Source of the DNA: an uncultured Opitutia bacterium
GTDB lineage: Bacteria > Verrucomicrobiota > Verrucomicrobiia > Opitutales > Opitutaceae
Direction of reading: 5' to 3'
NCBI GenBank assembly: GCA_903873805.1
Contig: CAIQQB010000078.1
Span: 1 to 56,844, forward strand
DNA: 56,844 bases
Part shown: in pieces, positions 1 through 6,551 of the stretch
Position numbering within the stretch: position 1 is the stretch's first letter
Layout of the letters: each line of letters opens with the position of its first letter
Notes under the pieces: generated by a model
The model's database searches: none
What the model saw: the letters and a program-made list of their open reading frames with translations, nothing else
What the model was told of the DNA's origin: nothing
Position numbers and translations under genes: made by a program

Positions 1-8
1 CGTCCCCG

Positions 9-31
9 CGGGGTGAGGGCACCCCGCCTAC
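9..31 (-). repeat. REP-like hairpin with GTAG foot
   Basis: A 7-bp perfect stem (CGGGGTG at 9-15, CACCCCG at 20-26, loop AGGG) is followed by CTAC at 28-31. Read on the minus strand it is GTAG + G + hairpin, the same layout as the other GTAG-footed hairpins in this window. The left part is cut by the window edge. Confidence 0.55.
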
Positions 32-380
32 ATCAGACCATGGAATGCGTCAAAAGGCATTTCGCTTCCCTGTTAGACCGATGGTGAGACTTGCCCGAAC
101 TGAGACGCGCCCAATCCCCGGCAGGCCTGGGCGGAATCCTGCGGATTTGGCTTCCCCCGAAGGGACCGAATTAGCCTTGCCCGCCTGCGGCGGGAATCTT
201 AGGATTTTACCTGTCATGGACGCATTTCGCCGCTCCGGGCATCGGCTCCCGGCCAGATCATTGCCGCCGCGCTTTCTCCTTCGGTCGATATTGTTTAAGA
301 TTAACTGCATCAATATTTAATCATCGCAGGGAATGACGCCTCCCAGTCGACCAAGTCACCCGAGCCAACACCCCACTTCA
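32..380. other. Non-coding leader of the GH43 gene
   Basis: Two short open frames on opposite strands (45-320 and 50-313) overlap almost completely and neither resembles a protein. I treat the stretch as intergenic. It becomes AT-rich at about 285-322. A weak sigma70-like pair, TTGTTT (291-296) and TATTTA (314-319) with a 17-bp spacer, could drive the downstream gene, but each box matches consensus at only three positions. No clear operator is visible. Confidence 0.4.
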
Positions 381-1547
381 ATGATGATCCCCAAAATCCG
401 CCCGCAGGCTCAGGCCCTCGCCACCTCCCCAAGTTCGGCCTGGGCCGTTCTGGTTGCCTCCAGCCTCCTTTCGTTCACCGCCGCCGCTGCCCAGTCGGTC
501 CCGGCCACTTCCAACGCCACCGTCACTACGCCAGCCATCCCGGCCTCACCGGCCACCACCCCTCCGGTCCCTGGAGCCCCGCGCGGAAGTGGCTTCGGCC
601 GGGGCCTGCAAGCGGACTCCAACGCCATCTCTCCGCTCGCCAGCATTCGCGCCCAGGATGTCTGCATCCTTCCCGATCCGGTATCCAAAACCTACTACAT
701 GGTGGCGTCCGGAGGAGGCGGTGTCCGCACCTGGACCAGCCAGGACCTCGCCAGCTGGCAGGGGCCGAAAACCGTCTACCGTCCGGCGACCGACGTCTGG
801 GGCGACATCCGCACCGCCGGCATCTGGGCGCCCGAGATGCACTATTACAAAGGCAAATACTACCTGTTTCTCACCTTCGACTCCCGCACACCGCTCGGAC
901 CGGAACAGTGGCACGACTGGCGTCCACGCGTCTTCCGCGGCTCGCAGATCCTCTGGGGCGACTCGCCGGACGGCCCCTTCCACACCTTCGCCAACCACGC
1001 CACCACGCCGACCAACATGATGACCCTCGACGGCACGTTCTGGGTCGAGGACGGCGTGCCGTACATGGTCTTCTGCAACGAATGGGTGCAGGTTTCGGAT
1101 GGCACGGTCGAATTCATGCCGCTCAAGGATGATCTCTCGGAGGCCGCTGGTCCCCCGAAACGGATGTTCCGCGGCAGTTCCGCCAAGTGGAGCGAATTGA
1201 TCGAGGAGGGCGGCCATGTCACCGACGGTCCCTATGTCTGGCGGGGCAAGACCGGCAAACTCTACGTCATCTGGTCCAGTCGCGCCCATGACCAGCGCTA
1301 TGAGCTCGGCGTCGCCATCTCCGACTCGGGCAAACTCGCCGGTCCCTGGCGGCAGGAGGACCAACCCCTCTTCGGTGACTACGGCGGTCACGGCATGATT
1401 TTCAACACGTTCGAGGGAAAACTCATGCTGGTGCTCCACTCGCCCGACGGCGGCGGCACCGGCCCGCGGCGACCGCATATTTTTGAAATCGAAGACACCG
1501 GCGAGACCCTGCGTATCGTCAAGGAATTCACCGGCGTCCAGCCCTAG
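381..1547 (+). CDS. Secreted GH43-family glycosidase-like protein
   Basis: This is a five-bladed beta-propeller glycosidase-like protein of about 388 aa, probably exported. The first 38 residues hold a basic segment (KIRPQ) and a hydrophobic stretch ending in AAAAQS, which looks like a signal peptide; a Thr/Pro/Ala-rich linker follows. Family signatures are AQDVCILPDP (candidate catalytic base Asp near residue 93), WAPEMHYYKGKYYLF (149-163) and VTDGPYVW (Asp near 282) followed by GKLYVIWSS. In typical GH43 enzymes the WAP motif is followed by Asp and the later motif carries the acid Glu. Here these are Glu and Asp, as I recall for an arabinanase-like DGPF subgroup. Substrate is therefore uncertain; arabinan or another hemicellulose is likely. 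The in-frame ATG at 333 would put a long polar stretch before the signal, so 381 (or 384) is preferred. Confidence 0.8.
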   Translation: MMIPKIRPQAQALATSPSSAWAVLVASSLLSFTAAAAQSVPATSNATVTTPAIPASPATTPPVPGAPRGSGFGRGLQADSNAISPLASIRAQDVCILPDPVSKTYYMVASGGGGVRTWTSQDLASWQGPKTVYRPATDVWGDIRTAGIWAPEMHYYKGKYYLFLTFDSRTPLGPEQWHDWRPRVFRGSQILWGDSPDGPFHTFANHATTPTNMMTLDGTFWVEDGVPYMVFCNEWVQVSDGTVEFMPLKDDLSEAAGPPKRMFRGSSAKWSELIEEGGHVTDGPYVWRGKTGKLYVIWSSRAHDQRYELGVAISDSGKLAGPWRQEDQPLFGDYGGHGMIFNTFEGKLMLVLHSPDGGGTGPRRPHIFEIEDTGETLRIVKEFTGVQP

Positions 1548-1599
1548 GCCGCCGCCCCACTCTTTCGGCCCCGATTTCCAACCCCGGGGCCGTCCTCCC

Positions 1600-3240
1600 A
1601 TGATCACCTCCGCCCTCCAGACGGCCCGCAAGGCCTACCAACCCAAATTGCCGCCCGTGCTCCGCCAGGGGCCGGGCGCCGTGAAGCTCCAACTCGGCGC
1701 CCCCACCGAGTCGATCGCCGACTCGCAGAAGGTCAGGGCGCTCTTTCCGCTCACCTACGGCCAGCCCGTTGCGGAATTCGTCGCCGGTGCCACCGCGTCC
1801 GGCGGCCCGCTCACCGTGGGCGTCGTCCTCTCCGGCGGCCAGGCTCCCGGCGGACACAACGTGATCGCGGGGCTCTTCGACGCCCTCAAGGCCATCCATC
1901 CCGACAGCCGGGTGCTGGGTTTCCTCGGCGGCCCCTCCGGTCTGGTCGAGGGCAAGTTCATCGAGATCACCGCGAGCCTCCTCAGTGGCTTCCGCAACAC
2001 CGGCGGCTTCGATCTCATCGGTTCCGGCCGCACCAAGCTTGAAAAGGCCGAGCAGTTCCAAAAGGCCCGCGCGGTTCTCGAAAAGAACGGTGCCGGTGCC
2101 GTGGTCATCATCGGGGGCGACGACTCCAACACCAACGGTGCCGTGCTCGCCGAATGGTTCAAGGCGCAGGGCTCCATGCTGGTCGTGGTCGGCGCGCCCA
2201 AAACGATCGACGGCGATCTCAAGACCCCGCAGATCCCGACGTCCTTCGGCTTCGACACCGCCGCCAAGACCTACGCCGAGCTGATCGGCAACATCGAGCG
2301 CGATGCCCGCTCCGCCAAGAAATACTGGCACTTCATCAAAATCATGGGCCGTTCCGCCTCGCACCTCGCGCTGGAAGCCGCCCTGCAGACGCAGCCCAAC
2401 CTCGTCCTGGTGTCCGAGGAGATCGCCCAGCAGGGCACCACCCTCGCCCAGCTCACCGTCCAGATTGCCCAGCTCGTCGATGCCCGCGCGCGCGCCGGCA
2501 AGAACTTCGGCGTCGCCGTCATTCCCGAGGGCCTCGTGGAGTTTCTGCCCGATGTCAAAAAACTCATCGCGACGCTCAACGACCTGCTCGCCCACGAGGG
2601 TCCCGCCTTCGAGGCCGCTCCTGACCAGGCCGCCAAGGAGGCGCTCCTCCGTCGGCATCTCGCCGCCGAGGTCGCCGCCACATTCTTCGCCCTGCCCGCG
2701 GCGATCCGCGGCCAGCTTCTGCTCGATCGCGATCCCCACGGCAACGTGCAGGTTTCGCGCATCGAAACCGAGAAGCTGATCGCCGAGGTCGTCGGCGCCG
2801 AGCTCGTCCGGATGGGCTCCAAGGCCAAATACAGCGCCCTCACCCATTTCTTCGGATACGAGGGCCGCTGCGCCGCGCCTTCCAACTTTGACGCCGACTA
2901 CACCTATACGCTGGGTTACGTCGCCGCGCTGCTGGTCCAGGGCGGACGCACCGGCTACATCGCCTCGGTCTCGCACCTGACCAAGGGCAACGATCACTGG
3001 GTGCCCGGCGGCATCCCGCTGACCCAGCTCTTCAACATCGAGCGCCGCCACGGCGAGGACAAGCCGGTGATCCGCAAGGCGCTGGTCGAGCTCGACGGCG
3101 CGCCCTTCCGCCAGCTCGCCGCCCACCGCGAAGCCTGGGCGAAGGGCGAGGAATACGTCTACCCCGGCCCGATCCAGTATTGGGGCCCCGCCGAAGTCTG
3201 CGACGCCACCACCAAGACCCTGGAACTCGAACAGGGCTGA
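1600..3240 (+). CDS. pfp: PPi-dependent phosphofructokinase (PFP)
   Basis: Transfers phosphate from pyrophosphate to fructose 6-phosphate, a reversible glycolytic step in the cytoplasm (EC 2.7.1.90). The 546-aa length fits the long, plant-beta-like PFP group. Visible motifs are SGGQAPGGHN for phosphate binding, GGDDSNTN at 172-179, PKTIDGDL at 200-207 with the catalytic Asp204, and MGR at 249-251. The second Asp of GGDD replaces the Gly of ATP-dependent enzymes and is the accepted marker of PPi use. The upstream open frame extends to 1483, but that part overlaps the GH43 gene and is not PFP-like, so ATG 1600 is chosen. It is followed by a hairpin at 3251-3280. Together with the polyphosphate glucokinase-like gene at 27121 it points to ATP-saving glycolysis. 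Confidence 0.96.
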   Translation: MITSALQTARKAYQPKLPPVLRQGPGAVKLQLGAPTESIADSQKVRALFPLTYGQPVAEFVAGATASGGPLTVGVVLSGGQAPGGHNVIAGLFDALKAIHPDSRVLGFLGGPSGLVEGKFIEITASLLSGFRNTGGFDLIGSGRTKLEKAEQFQKARAVLEKNGAGAVVIIGGDDSNTNGAVLAEWFKAQGSMLVVVGAPKTIDGDLKTPQIPTSFGFDTAAKTYAELIGNIERDARSAKKYWHFIKIMGRSASHLALEAALQTQPNLVLVSEEIAQQGTTLAQLTVQIAQLVDARARAGKNFGVAVIPEGLVEFLPDVKKLIATLNDLLAHEGPAFEAAPDQAAKEALLRRHLAAEVAATFFALPAAIRGQLLLDRDPHGNVQVSRIETEKLIAEVVGAELVRMGSKAKYSALTHFFGYEGRCAAPSNFDADYTYTLGYVAALLVQGGRTGYIASVSHLTKGNDHWVPGGIPLTQLFNIERRHGEDKPVIRKALVELDGAPFRQLAAHREAWAKGEEYVYPGPIQYWGPAEVCDATTKTLELEQG

Positions 3241-3250
3241 CCATCACTCC

Positions 3251-3280
3251 GGGCGGTTGGAATACAACCCCCAACCGCCC
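3251..3280 (+). terminator. Hairpin terminator after pfp
   Basis: Perfect 10-bp stem GGGCGGTTGG / CCAACCGCCC with loop 3261-3270, starting 10 nt after the pfp stop. No T-run follows, so it may be a factor-assisted terminator or an mRNA-stabilising hairpin. Confidence 0.55.
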
Positions 3281-3352
3281 CGACCGGCCGGCCGAAAATC
3301 GCTTTCCTACCCGGCTGGCCCGGTCAAGGATTAGGCCCCCTTTTCTCCGGCC

Positions 3353-3369
3353 GTAGCTGATCCCTCAGC
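3353..3369 (+). repeat. Short GTAG-footed hairpin
   Basis: GTAG at 3353-3356 leads into a short stem (GCTGA / TCAGC, loop TCCC) in the gap between the convergent pfp and queG genes. It fits the REP-like layout seen elsewhere but is short. The rest of 3281-3440 shows nothing recognisable. Confidence 0.35.
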
Positions 3370-3440
3370 GAGTGGTGAAAATACAGCTTGGCGGTAGCCT
3401 GTGCGATTCCCGCGAAGATCGAGCGGCCAATCAAACCTGC

Positions 3441-4841
3441 CTACCCTTCCTCCGCCGTGTATTCCGCCAGGACCTCGGGATCGGTTTCCGATGCGCGCAC
3501 CCCCGCGAGGCGCTCACCGGCGCCGAGGCGGAACACCGCCCACACCGCATGTGCACGCACCACCGGCGACACATGCCCCGCCAGCCGCACCAACGGCCCC
3601 AGCAATACCTCATTTTCCCCGCTGACCTCTGACTTCTGGCTTCTGGCCTCTGGCCTCTGATTTCCCGCCACCACACAGGCATTCCGCAACAAGCCGGCCA
3701 GCTTGATGCGCTTGATCGGCGTCCGGCGAAACACCTCGGCGAAACGCTCGGGCGTCAGCTCCAGCACCTCGCGCAGACTCAGTTCGGCAATCTCCCCGCG
3801 CACGGTCAGCAGCATCCGCCGGCCGGCCTGCGCGAATCGGTTCCACGGACATACCTCGAGGCAGACATCGCAACCGTAAATCCGGTTTCTGATGCCCGCC
3901 CGCAGCTCCCGCGGAATCACCCCGCGATTCTCGATGGTCTGGTACGAAATGCACCGCCGGGCATCGAGCACCCCGGCCTGCGGAAACGCCTGCGTGGGAC
4001 ACGCGTCGAGACAGCGCGTGCATTTTCCGCAGAAACCGAAGGTATTTTGGAGTTTGGAATTTGGATTTTGGATTTCCAACGCCGGCGGCTCCGGCGAGCT
4101 AAGCTGGGGGTTTGGCGATTCCCCCGCCAGTGAGGTTTGTGTCTGGATCCTGGCGCTTTGAGATTTCAGCGCCAGCGGCGCGTCGGGCTCGATCTCCGCG
4201 CGGGTGAGGATGGCGGCGAGCAGCAGCCAGTTCCCGTGCCGCCGGGAGATCAGCATGGTGTTCTTCCCGACAAACCCCACCCCGGCGCGCTCCGCCCAGC
4301 CGCGCTCCAGCACCGGGCCGGTATCCACGTAGTAGCGGTAGTCCGTGCCGCCCACGCCGGCCAGCTCCTCCAGCACCCGGCCGGCCGCCACGAGGGCGGG
4401 CTTCATCGTGTCGTGGTAGTCCGAATACTGCGCGTACCGCGCCCAATTGGGATTTTGGAATTTGGATTTTGGAGTTTGGATTGAAACCTCCGGCATCACC
4501 AGCTCGGCGCCAAACTTCTGCCCTCCATCCTCTGACTTCTGACCTCTGACCTCTGATCTCTGGCCTCTGGCTTCCGGCCTCTGGCTTCTGCCTTCCGGCC
4601 CCTGACCTCCGGCCCAGTAATTCACCCCGAGCGCGATCACCGTGCGCACGCCGGGCAGCACGCGCTCCGCGTCCACCCGCTTCTCCGCCGTGCGCCCGAG
4701 CCAGGCCATATCGGCCTGGTGGCCCGCGTCCAGCCAGGGGCGCAGGCGCTGATTCACGCCGGCCGCGGCGGACGCGAACCGCACATCGTCAAATCCGAGC
4801 GCCTGCAGCCGCGCGCGCAAAGCCTCGCGATCCACCGTCAT
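3441..4841 (-). CDS. queG: Epoxyqueuosine reductase QueG with three repeat-encoded insertions
   Basis: Reduces epoxyqueuosine to queuosine in the wobble base of GUN tRNAs, using cobalamin and two [4Fe-4S] clusters, in the cytoplasm. Cluster motifs are clear: CGKCTRCLDACP (Cys271, 274, 277, 281) and CDVCLEVCP (Cys324, 327, 330). The conserved segment VDTGPVLERGWAERAGVGF and the HEAT-like C-terminus are also present. At 466 aa it is about 100 aa longer than the usual 310-380. The excess lies in three insertions translated from heptamer repeat DNA: one before NWARYAQYSDYH (4452-4614), one just before the first cluster (4044-4170), and one before the HEAT region (3623-3661). The frame stays open, so the protein is probably functional. 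Its ATG overlaps the aroK stop (ATGA), implying translational coupling. Confidence 0.93.
   Translation of the reverse strand: MTVDREALRARLQALGFDDVRFASAAAGVNQRLRPWLDAGHQADMAWLGRTAEKRVDAERVLPGVRTVIALGVNYWAGGQGPEGRSQRPEARGQRSEVRGQKSEDGGQKFGAELVMPEVSIQTPKSKFQNPNWARYAQYSDYHDTMKPALVAAGRVLEELAGVGGTDYRYYVDTGPVLERGWAERAGVGFVGKNTMLISRRHGNWLLLAAILTRAEIEPDAPLALKSQSARIQTQTSLAGESPNPQLSSPEPPALEIQNPNSKLQNTFGFCGKCTRCLDACPTQAFPQAGVLDARRCISYQTIENRGVIPRELRAGIRNRIYGCDVCLEVCPWNRFAQAGRRMLLTVRGEIAELSLREVLELTPERFAEVFRRTPIKRIKLAGLLRNACVVAGNQRPEARSQKSEVSGENEVLLGPLVRLAGHVSPVVRAHAVWAVFRLGAGERLAGVRASETDPEVLAEYTAEEG
3623..3661. repeat. Heptamer array inside queG (copy 3)
   Basis: About five imperfect heptamers of the CTCTGAC/TTCTGGC type, in phase. 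On the queG strand they encode a Q-R-P-E-A-R-S-like stretch in the linker before the HEAT-like region. It is the same unit as the array at 4530-4614. Confidence 0.8.
4044..4077. repeat. Heptamer array inside queG (copy 2)
   Basis: Units ATTTTGG, AGTTTGG, AATTTGG, ATTTTGG, ATTTCC run in strict 7-nt phase. The translated insertion continues to about 4170 with non-repeat sequence. It sits immediately N-terminal to the first [4Fe-4S] motif of QueG, where the family normally has a short linker. Confidence 0.85.
4452..4482. repeat. Heptamer array inside queG (copy 1, T/G-rich arm)
   Basis: Four units (ATTTTGG, AATTTGG, ATTTTGG, AGTTTGG) in strict phase. This is the same unit type as the arrays flanking the four-helix-bundle gene at 31550. 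It forms one side of an approximately 165-bp insertion whose other side is the TCTGACC array at 4530-4614. Confidence 0.85.
4530..4614. repeat. Twelve-unit TCTGACC heptamer array inside queG
   Basis: Twelve consecutive 7-nt units (TCTGACT, TCTGACC, TCTGATC, TCTGGCC, TCTGGCT, TCCGGCC and variants). Because three units make 21 nt, the translation repeats every seven residues (S-Q-R-P-E-A-R, G-Q-R-S-E-V-R, G-Q-K-S-E-D-G). No stop codon arises in the queG frame. Confidence 0.9.
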
Positions 4842-5392
4842 GCGCCCGCTGCCGCGACCCGCGGCCGGTCCCCCGCCTCGCGGCGATAAGCCCGCAGCAC
4901 GTGTTGGACGACATCACCGAGGGTCCGGCCGTCGGTGAGGATGATCGTGCCAGCGCGGTTGTAAATCGGCTCGCGCTGGGCGTAGAGGGTGCGGATGCGT
5001 TCCATCGGGTCGGACACATCCAGCAGCGGTCGGTGACGGTTGGCCGACGTCCGCCGCAGGATGGTATCAAGCGAGGCATGCAGGCAGATGACCACGCCCT
5101 TGGTCTTGAGCAGCTCCAGCATGCCAGGGGGGATGATGAGCCCGCCCCCGCAGGCGACGACCTGCCGCTCCGGCGGGTGGCCGTTTTCGATGAATTGCCG
5201 TTCCAAAACGCGGAACGCCGCCTCGCTCTCATCGGCGAAAATCTGCGGAATCGTCTTTTTCTGCCGCCGCTCGATCTCATGGTCGCTGTCGAGCAGGTCA
5301 AAGCCCAGCCGCAGGGCCACGGTGCGGCCAACGGTCGTCTTGCCCGTGCCCATGAATCCCACCAGATAAAGGTTGGCCTGCGGTTTTGGCAT
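4838..5392 (-). CDS. aroK: Shikimate kinase
   Basis: Phosphorylates shikimate with ATP to shikimate 3-phosphate in chorismate synthesis (EC 2.7.1.71). With ATG 5392 it has 184 aa, normal for the family. Motifs: Walker A GFMGTGKT at 12-19; the shikimate/Mg site D35-S-D37; shikimate-contacting FRVLE at 60-64; GGG at 82-84; and the lid region with NRHRPLL. ATG 5392 has a GGGG stretch just upstream; ATG 5401 and 5407 are in-frame alternatives that add a few residues. Its stop overlaps the queG start by 4 nt, so the two are one unit. A second aromatic-pathway gene, aroF, lies at 19957. Confidence 0.95.
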   Translation of the reverse strand: MPKPQANLYLVGFMGTGKTTVGRTVALRLGFDLLDSDHEIERRQKKTIPQIFADESEAAFRVLERQFIENGHPPERQVVACGGGLIIPPGMLELLKTKGVVICLHASLDTILRRTSANRHRPLLDVSDPMERIRTLYAQREPIYNRAGTIILTDGRTLGDVVQHVLRAYRREAGDRPRVAAAGA

Positions 5393-5504
5393 CTGCCCCA
5401 TCCTCATGGCGGCGCGACCCGGGAATTGCCAGAACTGAAAACCGCCGGCTGCGGGCGCGAGGAGCATGCGCCGGCCATCCCGCGGCCGTTTTCCGTTATG
5501 GGGA

Positions 5505-5574
5505 CGCGACGCCCTCGTCGCGTTTAAGCCTTGGAGAATTCCACCCGCCCGAATCCGGGGCGGGGGCGCCCCGG
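5505..5574. repeat. Two intergenic GC hairpins upstream of aroK
   Basis: The 290-bp gap between the divergent aroK and transglutaminase genes holds two hairpins. The first is CGCGACG/CGTCGCG at 5505-5511 and 5516-5522 (loop CCCT). The second is CCGGGGCG/CGCCCCGG at 5555-5562 and 5567-5574 (loop GGGG). The second shares its core, GGGGCGGGGGCGCCCC, with a hairpin inside the U32 peptidase gene (38027-38046). Neither has the GTAG foot. Confidence 0.65.
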
Positions 5575-5682
5575 CCCCAATCATAAGCCCGGCCCCATCG
5601 CCGCAATCGCCGCCCATCCGGCATCCCCTAAGCTTTAGGCTGTCCGTCACCGCCCATCCCGCCCATCGTCCACCCGTCCCGC

Positions 5683-6543
5683 ATGAAGCTCCGCGTCTCC
5701 CATTTCACCCATTACGCCTACAGCGAACCCGTCTCCTTTTCCCCGCACCTGATCTACCTGCGCCCGCGCGAAACGCCCCAGCAGCGCCTCCACACCTTCA
5801 GCCTGAACATCTCGCCGACCGCCAAGGTTTATCCAATCCGCGATGCCCATGACAACACGCTCTCCTGGGCGCACTTCCCGGAGGCGGCGCGTGAACTCAT
5901 GATCCACGCGGCATTCGAGGTCGAAAGCCTGGTGAGCAACCCGTTCGACTTTATCCTCGAAACCGCCGCTATCCGGTTTCCGTTTACCTACCGGCCCGCA
6001 GACCATTTTGCGCTCGCGCCCTACCTTGCGCCGCCTTTCGCGGAGACCCGCACCGCCCTCAGCCGGTGGCTCGACGAGCATTTCGCGAACCGCCCCACGG
6101 AAACGGTGCCCATGATCACCGCGCTCAACCAACTGATCTTTGCGACGCTTCGCTATCAGCGCCGCGAAGAACACGGCATCCAGCCCTCCGCCGTCACCCT
6201 CCAGCTCGGCTCGGGCTCCTGCCGCGACTTCGCCGTGCTGCTCGCCGAATTCTGCCGGATGCTCGGCATCGCCGCCCGTTTCGTCAGCGGCTACCTCTAC
6301 GCACCACCCGATGACGACCAGCGTTCCTACGGGGCGATGCACGCGTGGACCGAGGTCTTCCTGCCGGGGGCCGGCTGGCGGGCGCTCGACCCCACGCACG
6401 GGATCTTCTGCCACGACGCATTCATCCCGGTCGCCCACGCCGCCGAAGCCGAAAGCGTCAACCCCATCCAGGGCCGCCTTTACAGCCCCCATCCCGTTTC
6501 CGCCCAGCTCGAAACCACCGTGCTGGTCGAACCCATCAACTGA
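5683..6543 (+). CDS. Transglutaminase-like cysteine peptidase family protein
   Basis: A 286-aa protein with the N-terminal bacterial transglutaminase-associated beta domain (MKLRVSHFTHYAYSEPV...) and a C-terminal transglutaminase/protease core. The catalytic triad is visible: Cys180 in GSGSCRDFAVLL, His220 in AMHAWTEVFLP, Asp236 in ALDPTHG. It has no signal peptide and is expected in the cytoplasm. The next gene starts 8 nt downstream and encodes a DUF2126 protein. In many proteobacteria a transglutaminase domain is fused to the N-terminus of DUF2126; here the two are separate cistrons. Such genes belong to a predicted peptide-modifying system; the chemistry is unproven. Confidence 0.92.
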   Translation: MKLRVSHFTHYAYSEPVSFSPHLIYLRPRETPQQRLHTFSLNISPTAKVYPIRDAHDNTLSWAHFPEAARELMIHAAFEVESLVSNPFDFILETAAIRFPFTYRPADHFALAPYLAPPFAETRTALSRWLDEHFANRPTETVPMITALNQLIFATLRYQRREEHGIQPSAVTLQLGSGSCRDFAVLLAEFCRMLGIAARFVSGYLYAPPDDDQRSYGAMHAWTEVFLPGAGWRALDPTHGIFCHDAFIPVAHAAEAESVNPIQGRLYSPHPVSAQLETTVLVEPIN

Positions 6544-6551
6544 TTCCGTCC

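Noticed and set aside
45-320. Two overlapping open frames at the left edge as genes
   Set aside because: They are on opposite strands over the same DNA, with no domain, no ribosome-binding site and low-complexity composition.
1528-3126. A 532-codon open frame antisense to pfp
   Set aside because: It mirrors the high-GC codon bias of pfp, has no domain, and is rich in Gly/Glu/Arg as expected of an antisense frame. Similar long antisense frames lie over DUF2126, LOG, VCBS, gspL and kinase-like genes.
4530-4614. Possible CRISPR array in queG
   Set aside because: Units are 7 nt with no spacers and lie in a coding frame; no cas genes are present.
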